The notes: a model not told the origin generated them from the letters alone. A stretch of 64,000 nt of DNA from Pirellula staleyi DSM 6068 (GCF_000025185.1 NC_013720.1:5208001-5272000); one strand, 5' to 3'. Positions 28,201-36,310 are shown, counted from the stretch's first letter. Numbers and translations: made by a program.

Positions 28201-28299
28201 AGCCCCGACGATCCGAACAAGCCCATGATTTTGATTACCACCCGCGCGAAGGCTGCCGAAAAGAAGTACACACTTCCGGCCACCTTCCAGCCGAAGTAG
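25282..28299 (+). CDS. membrane-anchored pseudokinase with periplasmic STN-like domain
   Basis: Residues 1-80 are the planctomycete pre-kinase module (LAPEQVDSL, then VLSRYQTTILLAGRAG). Residues about 80-340 have a Ser/Thr kinase fold (APELL, DIYSLGCVLYAMLTGTPPF) but key residues are lost: the Gly loop is VDKGRMAGW, the beta-3 Lys is Glu105 (PVMLEF), the catalytic loop is HGDVRPAN (196-203, HRD Arg to Gly, Lys to Arg), and the DFG Asp is Ser216 (KLLSEP). It should be catalytically dead. A single membrane helix at about 429-452 is followed by a Pro/Thr linker and a large exported part that ends in an STN-like domain (about 870-1005). ATG 25282 is chosen; a TTG lies just before it. The downstream gene is 67 bases away on the same strand. 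Confidence 0.85.
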   Translation: MSIALADFWKLLKESRLLAPEQVDSLIADFASVKGGGEQGNSRTVAEWLVSRNVLSRYQTTILLAGRAGPFYYGDYKVYDRVDKGRMAGWFRAVHAPTGHPVMLEFLTGAVTQDPRSWAIAANHALGATSLASPHLHRLHEPVDLKAFKFLVLEDTRGGTLEERLAVGRFPPAEACRIARLAALALATLHQAGRVHGDVRPANFILEQSGNVKLLSEPHVTPASINFADPQIVSALQSKADYLAPELLQPGKTPDPLCDIYSLGCVLYAMLTGTPPFAGGNAQQKMTRHASEAIRPLDQFGVPPQVAQLVTYMMAKNPQVRYQSAAIVAEQLAQLVDPQTLYWQPPAPLPTLAHFEQHVAHKQQQLRAQAQTATAKPAAAGINLNLSGTSPAGGAPASLGFSTGPSAGSVPRSSVSAEMVAAAKAKKQQQMLIGGLVGTGILAIAILIGVSMMGGGDPATDPVAENGTSTTENGGETETPTTNPDPAPAVPAATPVVNPGTTPVEAPPTPSGSKIEPTTVVQTVVPDDGQLLWASPTSGEPISLRMVPPEAQVFIAVRPAELKGSAEGQLVLNALGPEFSSQSEAFERAAGVKLDEIEQLIIGLHNNDAKFPRVSYVVKLKSPIPREELLTRWGNPTGTTEGTEAYFTGASGSYFLSSDPQDEGKFLMASQADVQEVAKVKGAPPLLFLEMEKLRRTTDSTRHFTLLVYPPFLFNDDGEPLFAGERGKVRQPLSWLLGDGLKSASVSGHFGNEFYFEMQFLGSLDKEKFQLAKDFRTRLEQIPRSLEDYFVALTPPPYWKKLSFRYPQMITTLHNQMRVGVENEQAMVNAVLPLHAAHNLVLGGELLIATAPGAAVVAANTPAAGAAPKTIEDVLNLKTSFAFDQTSLEFAMRDLAAETRDLAKGLPFEFDIQILGDDLKFDGITRNQSIRDFKQEGKAVGEILTALVMKANPITTVKEPNELDQKLIWVVHTSPDDPNKPMILITTRAKAAEKKYTLPATFQPK

Positions 28300-28366
28300 G
28301 TTCCTGCTCCCGGCGAAAGAATTGCTCGCAGCTGACCACCCTTGTCTTCGACGGAAGTGAGCCAAC

Positions 28367-30967
28367 GTGTCGCTATTTTCGATCACCTGCACCACTTGCA
28401 AAACGCGGCTGAAGGTTCGCGATGCGTCGGCAATTGGCCAGATTATGGCTTGCCCACGTTGCGGTGGCATGGTGATGGTGAAGGCGCCCGATCCGAGTGC
28501 CAGCGAAGTGGAAGAGTCGAGCCCGATCGATCCACGCTATTTGCAGCATGCCCAGGGGGACACGATTGGGGACTCGGCATTCGAGGGGATCGACGATCTG
28601 CTCGAAGGGCGTCAGCCAACGCAGGCTCCTACGCCGACGGCCAAGCCAGCGCCGATAGCGAAACCAACTCCTACTGCGAAACCGACTCCACCCGTCGCTC
28701 CTCCAGCGCCCGCAGCGCCGGCGGCAATCGCTGCCACACCCGCAGCGGATAAAAAACCGGTCGCCGAAAAACTTCAGCGCGAGAAGCAGACGGCCGAGAA
28801 ACCAGTTGCCGAAAAACCGACGAGCGAGAAGCCCGCCGTCGCGCCTGCTACAGCTCCTGCAAAACCTGCCAAACCGATCGCTCCGAAGCCCCCCGGTGAG
28901 AAAACAGCCTCGCAGCTGCAGGACGAAAAAGAGACTCGCTCTTTCGACGAACCTTCGCTCGCCCCCGAGCCCAAGGTTGCACCCTCAGTCGCCGCCACCA
29001 CCGCGGTTGCCACTCCCGCTGCAGCCCCGAAGCTGCCAGCGACCGCGCACGACCCACGTTCGAGCGCGGGGCTTGTGCACTCGCCGCAGTCGCTCCCAGG
29101 TCCACCAGGTCAGTCACCAAGTCCGTCGGCTGAAGAGAGTGGCGTAACACCACTTCCGCCAGGCGACTGGAACGAGCGTCGACCCTGGCGTTTTGGTTTG
29201 GTCGTCGGAGGCTCCGTCGCGGCGGGAATTCTTCTGGCAGTTGGTGTCGTCATCGTTTCGCTCCGGATCTTCCAAGGGAAGAACGAAGCGGAACTAGCGG
29301 AGGCGATTCCCACGAGCTCGCAAACGGGCGAGAACACCGCGGCGAACACTCCGAGTACAAGCAATCCTAATTCGGGCAATCCGAACTCGAATCCGGCGAC
29401 ACCCGCGCCAGCTCCCGCTGAAACACCAGCGGAAACAGCGGCGACTGAAGTCCCTGCAGAAGTGCCAGGTGAACTTCCCGGCGAGATGCCTGCAGAGGCC
29501 AATCCTCCACTCAATCCGACCGAAGTTCCTCCTGTAGAAGGTCCCGCTGCAGCACCGGCCTTACCTCCTCGCGAAAATCCTGGCGAGGGGCCGCTCGTCG
29601 ATCCTGTTCCAGCAACTCCGCCCGGCGAGCAACCGAGCGTAAAACCAAGTAATCCTAGTGCCAATCCGCTGGGACAATTCGGGGAACTAATCGAAGGGGA
29701 TCGGGCCAATCCGCTGCCTGATGTCGAAGCACCGCTGATGGCGGGCGAACTTCCGATCGATGCGATGCCAGCTACGGCCGATGCGCTGCCACGCCCCGCT
29801 CCGCGGACTGTCGATGTCGCCAAGCGACTGGCCGACCCGATTCCGTCGATTGAGATGAGTGGTGTTCCGCTCCTCGATGTGCTCGACGTCTTTTCCAGCA
29901 TCAGCACGATTCCGATCACGCTCCGCGCCGACGGTTTGCCGATGGTGAAAGCGTCGGCCACTGCGCCAGTCACTTACAAAGGGACGAGCACCACGGTGGG
30001 AATCGCTCTGCGCGATGCACTCACGCCACTAGGACTGGCCTACACCGTCGATGGCGAGCAGCTACTCGTGGGTCTGCGCGAGCCAGCTGAACTAGCCGTG
30101 ATTCGCTATCCCGTGAAAGACCTGACGACCGACGACCCCGAGCGCACTGCCGAACTTGTGAAAACGATTCGCGAGATGGTGACTCCCGAAGCCTGGAGCG
30201 ATGATCCGGCAGGACCACGCATCAGCGAAGAGCCAGGAATTCTGGCGATCGCTAACACCCGCGAAGCGCACTGGCAAATCGTTCTGCTGAGCGAAAAACT
30301 GCGCCAGGCTCGACGCCTTCCCCAGCTCAGCCGCTTCGATCGCACACTCTTCGAACTTTCGACACGCACCGATCGTGCACGCGCCACGCTGGCCAAACCG
30401 GTGATGCTCAACTTCTCGCAAGGGGATCGTTTTGCGAACATCGTGAAGCGACTGGCGCAAACGACCGCGACGAGCATCTTGATCAACTGGCATTCGCTCG
30501 CCTTGGCGGGATGGAATCCCGATGCCGAAGTCGCGCTGCTGGCGGAGAACATTCCACTCGAGACGGCCCTTGTAAAACTCCTCGCGCCGATGGACCTGGA
30601 CTATCGCGTGATCGATGCCACCACGATTGAAATCGTGGCGAAGTCGACAGCCGAGAGTCAGACGGAACTCGAACTCTACCGCATCGATCCCCTGCTGGTG
30701 GCCGACCCCAACGGCGAAACACTCCTGGCCGAGATTGCAGCGACCCTGCCACCGGGCATGCTCGAAGGGGAAGAGGCCCCGTGGCGATTGCTCGTCGATC
30801 TGGAAGGGAAGTGCCTGATGGCCCGTTTGCCCCAGCCAATTCAAAAACAGCTGCAGGCCGAAATTGGCCGCCGCATCGCTGCGAGCAGCAGCACGCCGGC
30901 AACAGCCGAGCGGAGTCCAGCGCCTGCTGTCGCACCATCGGCAGCACTTCAGCCGACCGGTTCGTAA
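28367..30967 (+). CDS. zinc-ribbon, single-span envelope protein with two STN-like domains
   Basis: The N-terminus has a zinc ribbon with Cys8-Cys11 and Cys29-Cys32 (ITCTTCKTRLKV, MACPRCGG). A long Pro/Ala/Lys-rich cytoplasmic linker follows, then a membrane helix at about 275-298 and a Pro/Glu-rich periplasmic linker. Two modules that resemble the secretin/TonB N-terminal (STN) fold lie near 490-570 (IEMSGVPLLDVLDVFSS) and 676-765 (VMLNFSQGDRFANIVKRLAQ). The same fold ends the preceding pseudokinase, and the genes are 67 bases apart, so I infer that both proteins act together across the inner membrane. GTG 28367 is the start, with GGAAGTGAG upstream. Confidence 0.8.
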   Translation: MSLFSITCTTCKTRLKVRDASAIGQIMACPRCGGMVMVKAPDPSASEVEESSPIDPRYLQHAQGDTIGDSAFEGIDDLLEGRQPTQAPTPTAKPAPIAKPTPTAKPTPPVAPPAPAAPAAIAATPAADKKPVAEKLQREKQTAEKPVAEKPTSEKPAVAPATAPAKPAKPIAPKPPGEKTASQLQDEKETRSFDEPSLAPEPKVAPSVAATTAVATPAAAPKLPATAHDPRSSAGLVHSPQSLPGPPGQSPSPSAEESGVTPLPPGDWNERRPWRFGLVVGGSVAAGILLAVGVVIVSLRIFQGKNEAELAEAIPTSSQTGENTAANTPSTSNPNSGNPNSNPATPAPAPAETPAETAATEVPAEVPGELPGEMPAEANPPLNPTEVPPVEGPAAAPALPPRENPGEGPLVDPVPATPPGEQPSVKPSNPSANPLGQFGELIEGDRANPLPDVEAPLMAGELPIDAMPATADALPRPAPRTVDVAKRLADPIPSIEMSGVPLLDVLDVFSSISTIPITLRADGLPMVKASATAPVTYKGTSTTVGIALRDALTPLGLAYTVDGEQLLVGLREPAELAVIRYPVKDLTTDDPERTAELVKTIREMVTPEAWSDDPAGPRISEEPGILAIANTREAHWQIVLLSEKLRQARRLPQLSRFDRTLFELSTRTDRARATLAKPVMLNFSQGDRFANIVKRLAQTTATSILINWHSLALAGWNPDAEVALLAENIPLETALVKLLAPMDLDYRVIDATTIEIVAKSTAESQTELELYRIDPLLVADPNGETLLAEIAATLPPGMLEGEEAPWRLLVDLEGKCLMARLPQPIQKQLQAEIGRRIAASSSTPATAERSPAPAVAPSAALQPTGS

Positions 30968-31429
30968 GCTTGCGCTCCGATCCACCTGTCTGTCGATCGT
31001 CAGGTGTTGCCGCCATGCCCGCCTGATCTGCACCCAAGTGTCGTGCATATCCGGGCAATTTCTGGCGCTCCTAGTGCCAAGTTCACCTGCCCCGAAGGAA
31101 TCGGCATTAACGGGCAAATAGTCGGTAGCTGGCCCAAATCGGCATTTAATGCGATTTAAAGTCGCACTAGGGGCCTGCTTCGCACCTCTTTTGGGTTGGT
31201 CGACCGAATCGCCATCAGAAACCTTTTAGAAAGTAGCTCTAAAGGGTGGAAACTGAGTTGCCATGGATCGGCATCGTTGCTACTGTTCAACAGAAGATTA
31301 CAATTCTGTAAGGTTCTCTCTGCATCCCGTCCGATGACGTGGAGCGGGCGATCCACAAGGCCGGATGGGTTCCTTTTCACCTGTTTGCAGCCGGGGCAAG
31401 CGATGATTTCAGAACCTAGGGAGATGGCG
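30968..31429. other. intergenic region before carbonic anhydrase
   Basis: About 460 bases. AT-rich palindromes occur at 31142-31152 (GCATTTAATGC) and 31151-31165 (GCGATTTAAAGTCGC), either of which could be an operator. CACCTG and CAGGTG shortly after the previous stop (from about 30981) can pair but lack a T tract. The frame of the next gene stays open back to 31196, but this part does not look like anhydrase sequence. Confidence 0.35.
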
Positions 31430-32113
31430 ATGGAAAAGATTCTGGCAGGCGTTCATAAGTTCCGCCGCAGCGTATATCCGCGCGATCGCCAGTTCTTTCA
31501 GCAACTCTCCGAGAAGGATCAGAAGCCGAAGGCGCTGTTCATCACGTGCAGCGATTCGCGCGTCGACCCGAACCTCATCACGCAAACTGAACCGGGGGAT
31601 TTGTTTCTCGTTCGTAATGCTGGCAACCTGGTTCCACCTTATGCCGGTATTGCCAGTGGCGAAGCCGCCACGATCGAATATTCGATCGAAGTGCTAGGAA
31701 TCAAGAACATTATTGTGTGTGGCCACTCGCAATGTGGCGCGATGCGCGGACTCTTGAACCCACAAATCGCCGAAAATTTGCCAGCGGTGAAGATGTGGTT
31801 CAATCACGCTGAAACGACGCGCCGCATCGTGAAGAACAAGTACCAGAACCTTGCCCCGCAGGAACTGATTGTCGCCGCCACGGAAGAGAACGTGCTGGTT
31901 CAGCTGAACAACCTCAGCACGCACCCCGCCGTGGCCGCACGCCTGTCGGCCGGTGAAGTGCGAATTTTTGGCTGGTACTACGACATCGGCAGTGGGTGCA
32001 TCAGCCAGTTCGATCAGCAGCAGGGGCGTTTTGTGGAACTCGGTGCCCAGGCCTACGCCACGGCTCCACTTCCGATCCGCACCAACGACGAAACCACGTC
32101 GGCTGTGAGCTAA
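31430..32113 (+). CDS. beta-class carbonic anhydrase
   Basis: It interconverts CO2 and bicarbonate with a zinc ion. Zinc ligands are Cys40 (ITCSDSR), His99 and Cys102 (VCGHSQCGAM), and the Asp42-Arg44 dyad is intact. The 227-residue chain has family size. ATG 31430 (MEKILAGVHKFRR) is chosen because AGGGAG ends six bases before it; ATG 31424 and ATG 31403 are alternatives, and the longer frame from 31196 is not supported. It is followed by a strong terminator, so it is probably monocistronic. Confidence 0.93.
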   Translation: MEKILAGVHKFRRSVYPRDRQFFQQLSEKDQKPKALFITCSDSRVDPNLITQTEPGDLFLVRNAGNLVPPYAGIASGEAATIEYSIEVLGIKNIIVCGHSQCGAMRGLLNPQIAENLPAVKMWFNHAETTRRIVKNKYQNLAPQELIVAATEENVLVQLNNLSTHPAVAARLSAGEVRIFGWYYDIGSGCISQFDQQQGRFVELGAQAYATAPLPIRTNDETTSAVS

Positions 32114-32512
32114 CGGTTGCTCCGGCGTGGTCGATCAACCACCTGCTGGGCAGACGATTTTTCGCTCCCATCTTGCAACTTTCGACTCCCACGGCCTGCA
32201 CTGGTCGGGGAGTTTTTCTTGCGCTTGCGGCGCTCGATTAGCAGCCTAAGTGACGCCCGACAAAACGGCACACATCAGAGGCCTGCCGATCGTCATAACC
32301 GGCTGTTTTGCCACGAGTTAAGCGGTTAGCGAGCACGCCCCAGCGCCACGCTTTCCAGCCTGTGTGATGCAGCAGTGGTAGAATACATGTAGCGGCAGAA
32401 GGGGAACCGTTCGAACGAGCGATCGCCTCCCGCCGAACCTCTTCTATGCTTGGTGCCGCTCGAGCGAAACCACGCATGCTTGCGACGATCATTTCCGGGA
32501 GATCCGATCACC
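32114..32512. other. intergenic region before glutamate dehydrogenase
   Basis: Apart from the terminator at 32185-32217, about 300 bases hold no gene. The TAGAAT near 32389 could be a -10 box of the dehydrogenase gene, but no good -35 box accompanies it. Confidence 0.3.
32185..32217 (+). terminator. terminator after carbonic anhydrase
   Basis: ACTCCC (32185-32190) pairs with GGGAGT (32208-32213), with an inner CGGCC/GGTCG stem and a TGCACT loop, followed by TTTTCTT. Confidence 0.75.
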
Positions 32513-33748
32513 ATGAAGGCTTTCGAGGCGACTCAGCTGTACTTCGACCGTGCCGCCGCACGTTTGGAACTCTCGGACAACATGCGTAAGTTGCTCCTCA
32601 CCCCCAAGCGCGAAGTGCAGGTGCAGATTCCGGTTGAGATGGATGATGGTCGGCTCGAGACCTTCATCGGCTACCGGGTTCAGCACGACGATTCGCGTGG
32701 ACCCATGAAAGGTGGCCTGCGCTACCACCACGATGTCGATCTCGACGAAGTTCGCGCGCTCGCCGCGCTGATGACCTGGAAGACGGCTGTTGTCGATCTC
32801 CCGTACGGTGGCGCCAAAGGTGGTATCGCCATCGACCCACGTAAACTGAGCCTCAAAGAGCTCGAGCGAATCACGCGTAAGTTTATCGATCAAATTCACG
32901 ACGTGATTGGTCCCGACACCGACATTCCCGCCCCTGACATGGGAACCGGTTCGCGCGAGATGGCGTGGATGCGCAACCAGTGGGAAAAGTATCACGGCTT
33001 TAACCCGGCTGTGTTCACCGGTAAGCCGGTCGAACTCTATGGTGCTGAAGGACGCGAAGAAGCGACCGGTCGTGGTGTCGGCATTCTGGCTTATAAGCTC
33101 CTGGGACATCTCGGCCGCAAACCGCAAAACACTAAAGTCGCACTGCAAGGGTTTGGTAACGTCGGCTCGCATGCTGCGAAGTTTTTGTATGAGTCGGAAT
33201 ATAAAGTGGTGGCGGTGAGCGACCATACAGCTGCCTACTATAACCCCGACGGCATCGATATCTCGAAGCTGCTGAAGTTCACTCTCAGCAATAAGGGTTT
33301 GCTCGCTGGGTTTAACGAAGCCGAGCGAATCAGCGGCGACGAGCTGCTCGAGTTGCCTGTCGATTTGCTGATTCCAGCAGCTCTTGGTGGAGTGATCACG
33401 GCCAAGAATGCCACGCGCATCAAAGCGCCGCTGATCATCGAAGCGGCCAACGCGCCGGTTGATCCCGAAGCCGACCAAATCCTTCACGAGCGGGGCGTAA
33501 CGCTCCTCCCCGACATCCTGGCCAATGCCGGCGGTGTGACGGTGAGCTATTTCGAATGGGTCCAGAATCGCCAGTTCTATAAATGGGGTCTCAATCGCGT
33601 TCGGCAAGAACTCGACCGTGTGCTGTCGCAAGCCTTCGAGTCGGTCTGGCACGAGGCGAAAATCCAGGAATGCAGTCTGAGAACCGCAGCCTATATCATC
33701 GCCATTCGTCGGGTGCAAACCGCCACGCTCCTGAGTGGCCACGGATAG
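32513..33748 (+). CDS. gdhA: glutamate dehydrogenase (Glu/Leu/Phe/Val dehydrogenase family)
   Basis: It catalyses oxidative deamination of glutamate to 2-oxoglutarate and ammonia, or the reverse. Substrate residues lie in GPMKGGLRYH and catalytic Lys102 in LPYGGAKGGI. The Rossmann domain shows LQGFGNVGSHAAKFL, and the C-terminal GGVTVSYFEWVQN is typical. The 411-residue length fits the hexameric small class. Start ATG 32513 (MKAFEATQLYF); the frame is open from 32450 but without conservation. Coenzyme choice (NAD or NADP) cannot be told. A stem ATCAATT/AATTGAT at 33754-33775 follows the stop. The long minus ORF across it is a shadow. Confidence 0.94.
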   Translation: MKAFEATQLYFDRAAARLELSDNMRKLLLTPKREVQVQIPVEMDDGRLETFIGYRVQHDDSRGPMKGGLRYHHDVDLDEVRALAALMTWKTAVVDLPYGGAKGGIAIDPRKLSLKELERITRKFIDQIHDVIGPDTDIPAPDMGTGSREMAWMRNQWEKYHGFNPAVFTGKPVELYGAEGREEATGRGVGILAYKLLGHLGRKPQNTKVALQGFGNVGSHAAKFLYESEYKVVAVSDHTAAYYNPDGIDISKLLKFTLSNKGLLAGFNEAERISGDELLELPVDLLIPAALGGVITAKNATRIKAPLIIEAANAPVDPEADQILHERGVTLLPDILANAGGVTVSYFEWVQNRQFYKWGLNRVRQELDRVLSQAFESVWHEAKIQECSLRTAAYIIAIRRVQTATLLSGHG

Positions 33749-33858
33749 TGCGCATCAATTTCATCGAGAATTGATTGAGTTCTACCATTTAAACTTCTTA
33801 GAATCGGGCAGCATTGTTTGGCTACCCCGAATCTTGGCAGGTATTGGTAGACGCTCTT

Positions 33859-34317
33859 ATGGCCGACTTCAGTCTGCTGCCGATCATAATCTCGGCCTTC
33901 ACCGGCGGCGCTGCGGGCGCGGTGATCACCGCCATTGCCACCAACCGTCGCGGGCAGCGTGATCTGGGTGTGAAGTTCGCCGAGAAATACCTCGACATGT
34001 TCGAGAAGATCGCCGCAGCCAAGACGATTCTTAAAGACCCTAGCGACCTCAACGATCCCGCCAAACGCAACCAAGTGATTCTCGTGGTGAACTGGTTCGA
34101 ACTGGTCAGCACCTGCTATCTCAACGGGCTGGTCGATGCCGATCTGGTGCGGGCCTTTGAGCTCCCGCAAATCGCCACGCGGTTCTACCACAGCTTTTCT
34201 GAAGCTCAGCGAGTGGGCGATGCGGGAGCACTCGTAGCCGCCTTCTCGCGCGAGCAAGTGGCGGGGCTCACCGCGCTACGTCGACTCAGTAGTGGCGAAG
34301 TTCCTCAGCTCGGCTGA
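33859..34317 (+). CDS. small membrane-anchored hypothetical protein
   Basis: The 152-residue product starts with a single hydrophobic helix (about 6-26, LPIIISAFTGGAAGAVITAIA region) and continues as a helical cytoplasmic domain with KYLDMFEKIAAAKTIL and NWFELVSTCYLNGLVD. It recalls the loosely defined DUF4760-type membrane proteins, but I am not sure. ATG 33859 is used; a TTG at 33814 in the same frame is less likely. The next small gene starts 20 bases downstream, so the two form a unit. Confidence 0.65.
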   Translation: MADFSLLPIIISAFTGGAAGAVITAIATNRRGQRDLGVKFAEKYLDMFEKIAAAKTILKDPSDLNDPAKRNQVILVVNWFELVSTCYLNGLVDADLVRAFELPQIATRFYHSFSEAQRVGDAGALVAAFSREQVAGLTALRRLSSGEVPQLG

Positions 34318-34337
34318 TTCCTTTAGGAGATCCTTGC

Positions 34338-34643
34338 ATGCCTGCTCCTCTGGTCCACTTGGCAGAGCAAATTGCCGAAAAATTTGCGGGGGACGAACGC
34401 TTCCTCGCGCAGCTATCGAGTCTGCTCGAAGCAATCAGCCGTGGCGATCGCTTTGAATCGGCCAAACGGGCGATAGGGGTCGGAACCTTCCTGATTGAGC
34501 CCGAAGATCTCACCAAGCCGATCGGCGACACCTCGGGGGGAACAGCCACGGGCGGCTCGGGGTCAGCAGCGTCGTCGCCAGTCGCGCGGGCGGTCACCCA
34601 GTGCCCGAAGTGCAAGGCAAAGCTGACGATCACACATCCCTAA
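34338..34643 (+). CDS. small hypothetical protein with C-terminal CxxC
   Basis: The 101-residue protein has an N-terminal helical part (LVHLAEQIAEKFAGDERFLA), a Gly/Ser/Thr-rich hinge and a tail with CPKCKAKLTITHP, one half of a zinc knuckle. TAGGAGA lies eight bases before ATG 34338. A single CxxC suggests zinc binding as a dimer or disulphide chemistry; this is inference. Co-transcribed with the preceding membrane protein. Confidence 0.65.
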   Translation: MPAPLVHLAEQIAEKFAGDERFLAQLSSLLEAISRGDRFESAKRAIGVGTFLIEPEDLTKPIGDTSGGTATGGSGSAASSPVARAVTQCPKCKAKLTITHP

Positions 34644-34672
34644 AAGAAGCTTTCCGCAAGAGAAGCGGCTGC

Positions 34673-35536
34673 TTAGCTTCGCTTGACGAGCCGCACGGCA
34701 TAGCCGCGCCACAGCGTTTGCATTTGCTCGCGGTCCCAGTGTTCAGCGCACGAGGCCATGGTGGGATCAGCAATCACGGCCGATCCCGTTTCGTTATAGC
34801 GCTGCAAAATCACCGAGTGATTTACCCCCGGAATCCAGCCGAACTCGTTGGTGTACTCTGAGTCGACCACTTGGCCAGCGGCAAGCCCCACGCTGAGAAT
34901 GATGGGGCGTTTCTCGGCCGCCATGGTCCGAAGTTCATCGATCGAGCACCGCTTTACCTCGACATCCCAGTGGCTCCCGGCGGTCTTCAGCTTGAGCCCT
35001 CGATACAAACCTTGCCAGCTGGTCCCCTGACGCGTCAGGCAAAGTTCGGCCATTTCCTGCTCGCTGGCAGCAATGCCGTGCTGTTTCAGCAGCGTCGCGG
35101 CACAAGCGGCCGAGCAGGTGAACTCGGTGGTTTGCAGGCAATTCCCTTGGGCATCCCACTTGGTCGAACAGGCGGGAGCTTGCCCCAAGATCGGCTGAAC
35201 GAGTGCAAAACCGCCAGCCAGGGTCAGTCCACCCGTAAACAAAGCCTGCCGCACAGGCTGACCGACGAGTCGTTTTCGCAAAACAGCCGCGAGCATGGCC
35301 GCAAACAGCGGGAGCCAGTTGCCGAGCACAACCAGCGAGGCGAAGGGGAGCAGGGTCGCTAGGCGGACGTCGTACCAAACGTAGTTCAAATACGTGAAGA
35401 GCCCCAGCACGATCCCCAGGGCCAGCAGATTACAGAGCCCGAACGACAGCCGGTGGATCACCAGGCTGGTGAGCAGAAACAAACCGAGCGCCGCGGCACC
35501 GATTGTCGCACACGCCAACACCAGGTCGTTCGTCAT
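34673..35536 (-). CDS. membrane protein with C39-like cysteine peptidase domain
   Basis: The first about 115 residues form three to four hydrophobic helices (for example LVLACATIGAAALGLFLL, LLALGIVLGLFTYL). Residues about 130-285 fit the papain-like C39 fold: Cys141 in FTCSAACAATLLKQHG, His240 in PGVNHSVIL and Asp257 in VIADPT. C39 domains usually sit on bacteriocin ABC exporters and cut double-glycine leaders. This one stands alone with its own membrane anchor and no ABC part or precursor peptide nearby. The topology would put the peptidase at one membrane face. ATG 35536 follows GGGAGG at 7 bases. Confidence 0.78.
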   Translation of the reverse strand: MTNDLVLACATIGAAALGLFLLTSLVIHRLSFGLCNLLALGIVLGLFTYLNYVWYDVRLATLLPFASLVVLGNWLPLFAAMLAAVLRKRLVGQPVRQALFTGGLTLAGGFALVQPILGQAPACSTKWDAQGNCLQTTEFTCSAACAATLLKQHGIAASEQEMAELCLTRQGTSWQGLYRGLKLKTAGSHWDVEVKRCSIDELRTMAAEKRPIILSVGLAAGQVVDSEYTNEFGWIPGVNHSVILQRYNETGSAVIADPTMASCAEHWDREQMQTLWRGYAVRLVKRS

Positions 35537-35620
35537 GCTCGACCTCCCTCATCCGCTGCACGACGCTGTCAGCAGCACTCGGCGGAGAATCACAGGGCGC
35601 AAATTCGAAAGAACATGAAG

Positions 35621-35714
35621 AACAAATGAAGATTGTTCAAATGTTCGATGATTTTCGAATCATAATTGGAATCGTCCAATGGGTCCACGACGGTTGATAC
35701 GAATTAACAATTCG
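35621..35714. repeat. four tandem short stem-loops in an AT-rich island
   Basis: Four perfect 6-bp stems follow each other: GAACAA/TTGTTC (35621-35639), ATGATT-TTCG-AATCAT (35648-35663), ATTGGA-ATCG-TCCAAT (35665-35680) and CGAATT-AAC-AATTCG (35700-35714). Two have 4-base loops. The segment is far more AT-rich than its surroundings and lies 85 bases or more upstream of the minus-strand C39 gene. It may be a promoter/operator zone or a structured RNA. Confidence 0.5.
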
Positions 35715-35904
35715 CGCCTGAATGAGCAGAAATCGCTAGAACGGCGCTAGTGACAGCCGCGCGAGCTAATGTGCGACACCTGGGGACTGAACACCAACGT
35801 GCCTGCCAGGTGGATGAAGAAGTTTGGCAAACTCCCGAACTGGCAGCCGTAGAACTCGCGGGGCCCAGCTTGACGCTGGGGAAGGCAGAAGGGGCCAAGA
35901 AACG

Positions 35905-35942
35905 AAAAAACGCCCAGCCAGTTCAGATTGGCTGAGCGTTTC
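35905..35942 (-). terminator. terminator of tRNA-Gln
   Basis: On the minus strand AAACGC-T-CAGCCA pairs with TGGCTG-G-GCGTTT around ATCTGAAC, and the right arm runs into TTTTTT. It lies 46 bases after the tRNA end. Confidence 0.85.
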
Positions 35943-35987
35943 AGTGGCCGGCATCACACTGGACGTAAGTCCAAGCAGGATAAGAAG

Positions 35988-36058
35988 TTGACCTCCTAGG
36001 ATTTGAACCTAGACTAAATGATCCAGAATCATTCGTGCTACCGTTACACCAGAGGTCA
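35988..36058 (-). tRNA. tRNA-Gln (CTG anticodon)
   Basis: On the minus strand the acceptor arm TGACCTC pairs with GAGGTCA with discriminator A. The D arm is GTGT/GCAC. The anticodon stem AATGA/TCATT encloses loop TTCTGGA, anticodon CTG (reads CAG). The T arm is CTAGG-TTCAAAT-CCTAG. Length is 71 bases. The CCA end is not encoded. A strong terminator follows. Confidence 0.96.
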
Positions 36059-36310
36059 GTCCGCTGTAGCAGCGTAAACTACGTCCCTCCCCGGACTCGG
36101 TCAAGGGGAGTTCAGCCCGCCGCTATGCTCCCTCTCTATCGACGCACCATCTGCCAGCCCGGTTCGCTCGGCCGCGCCCCTTTTTCGACGTGCCAGTTTC
36201 CAGCCACCGGTTCCAAGAGCCAGCAAGATCGCACCAACTCTCGCCTCGCACTGGCGGGGCGGCTATCCTGACGCGACGTCCCTTTCTCACTTCCCCACCT
36301 GGAGGTTTCG

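Larger units (their letters stand above)
35537..35987. other. AT-rich spacer upstream of the C39 gene
   Basis: No protein-like ORF. Bases 35621-35714 form a cluster of small stem-loops (listed separately). The minus-strand tRNA terminator lies at 35905-35941. The rest shows nothing clear. Confidence 0.4.

Noticed and set aside
32489-33742. 417-codon minus ORF opposite glutamate dehydrogenase
   Set aside because: It is antisense to a complete conserved enzyme gene.
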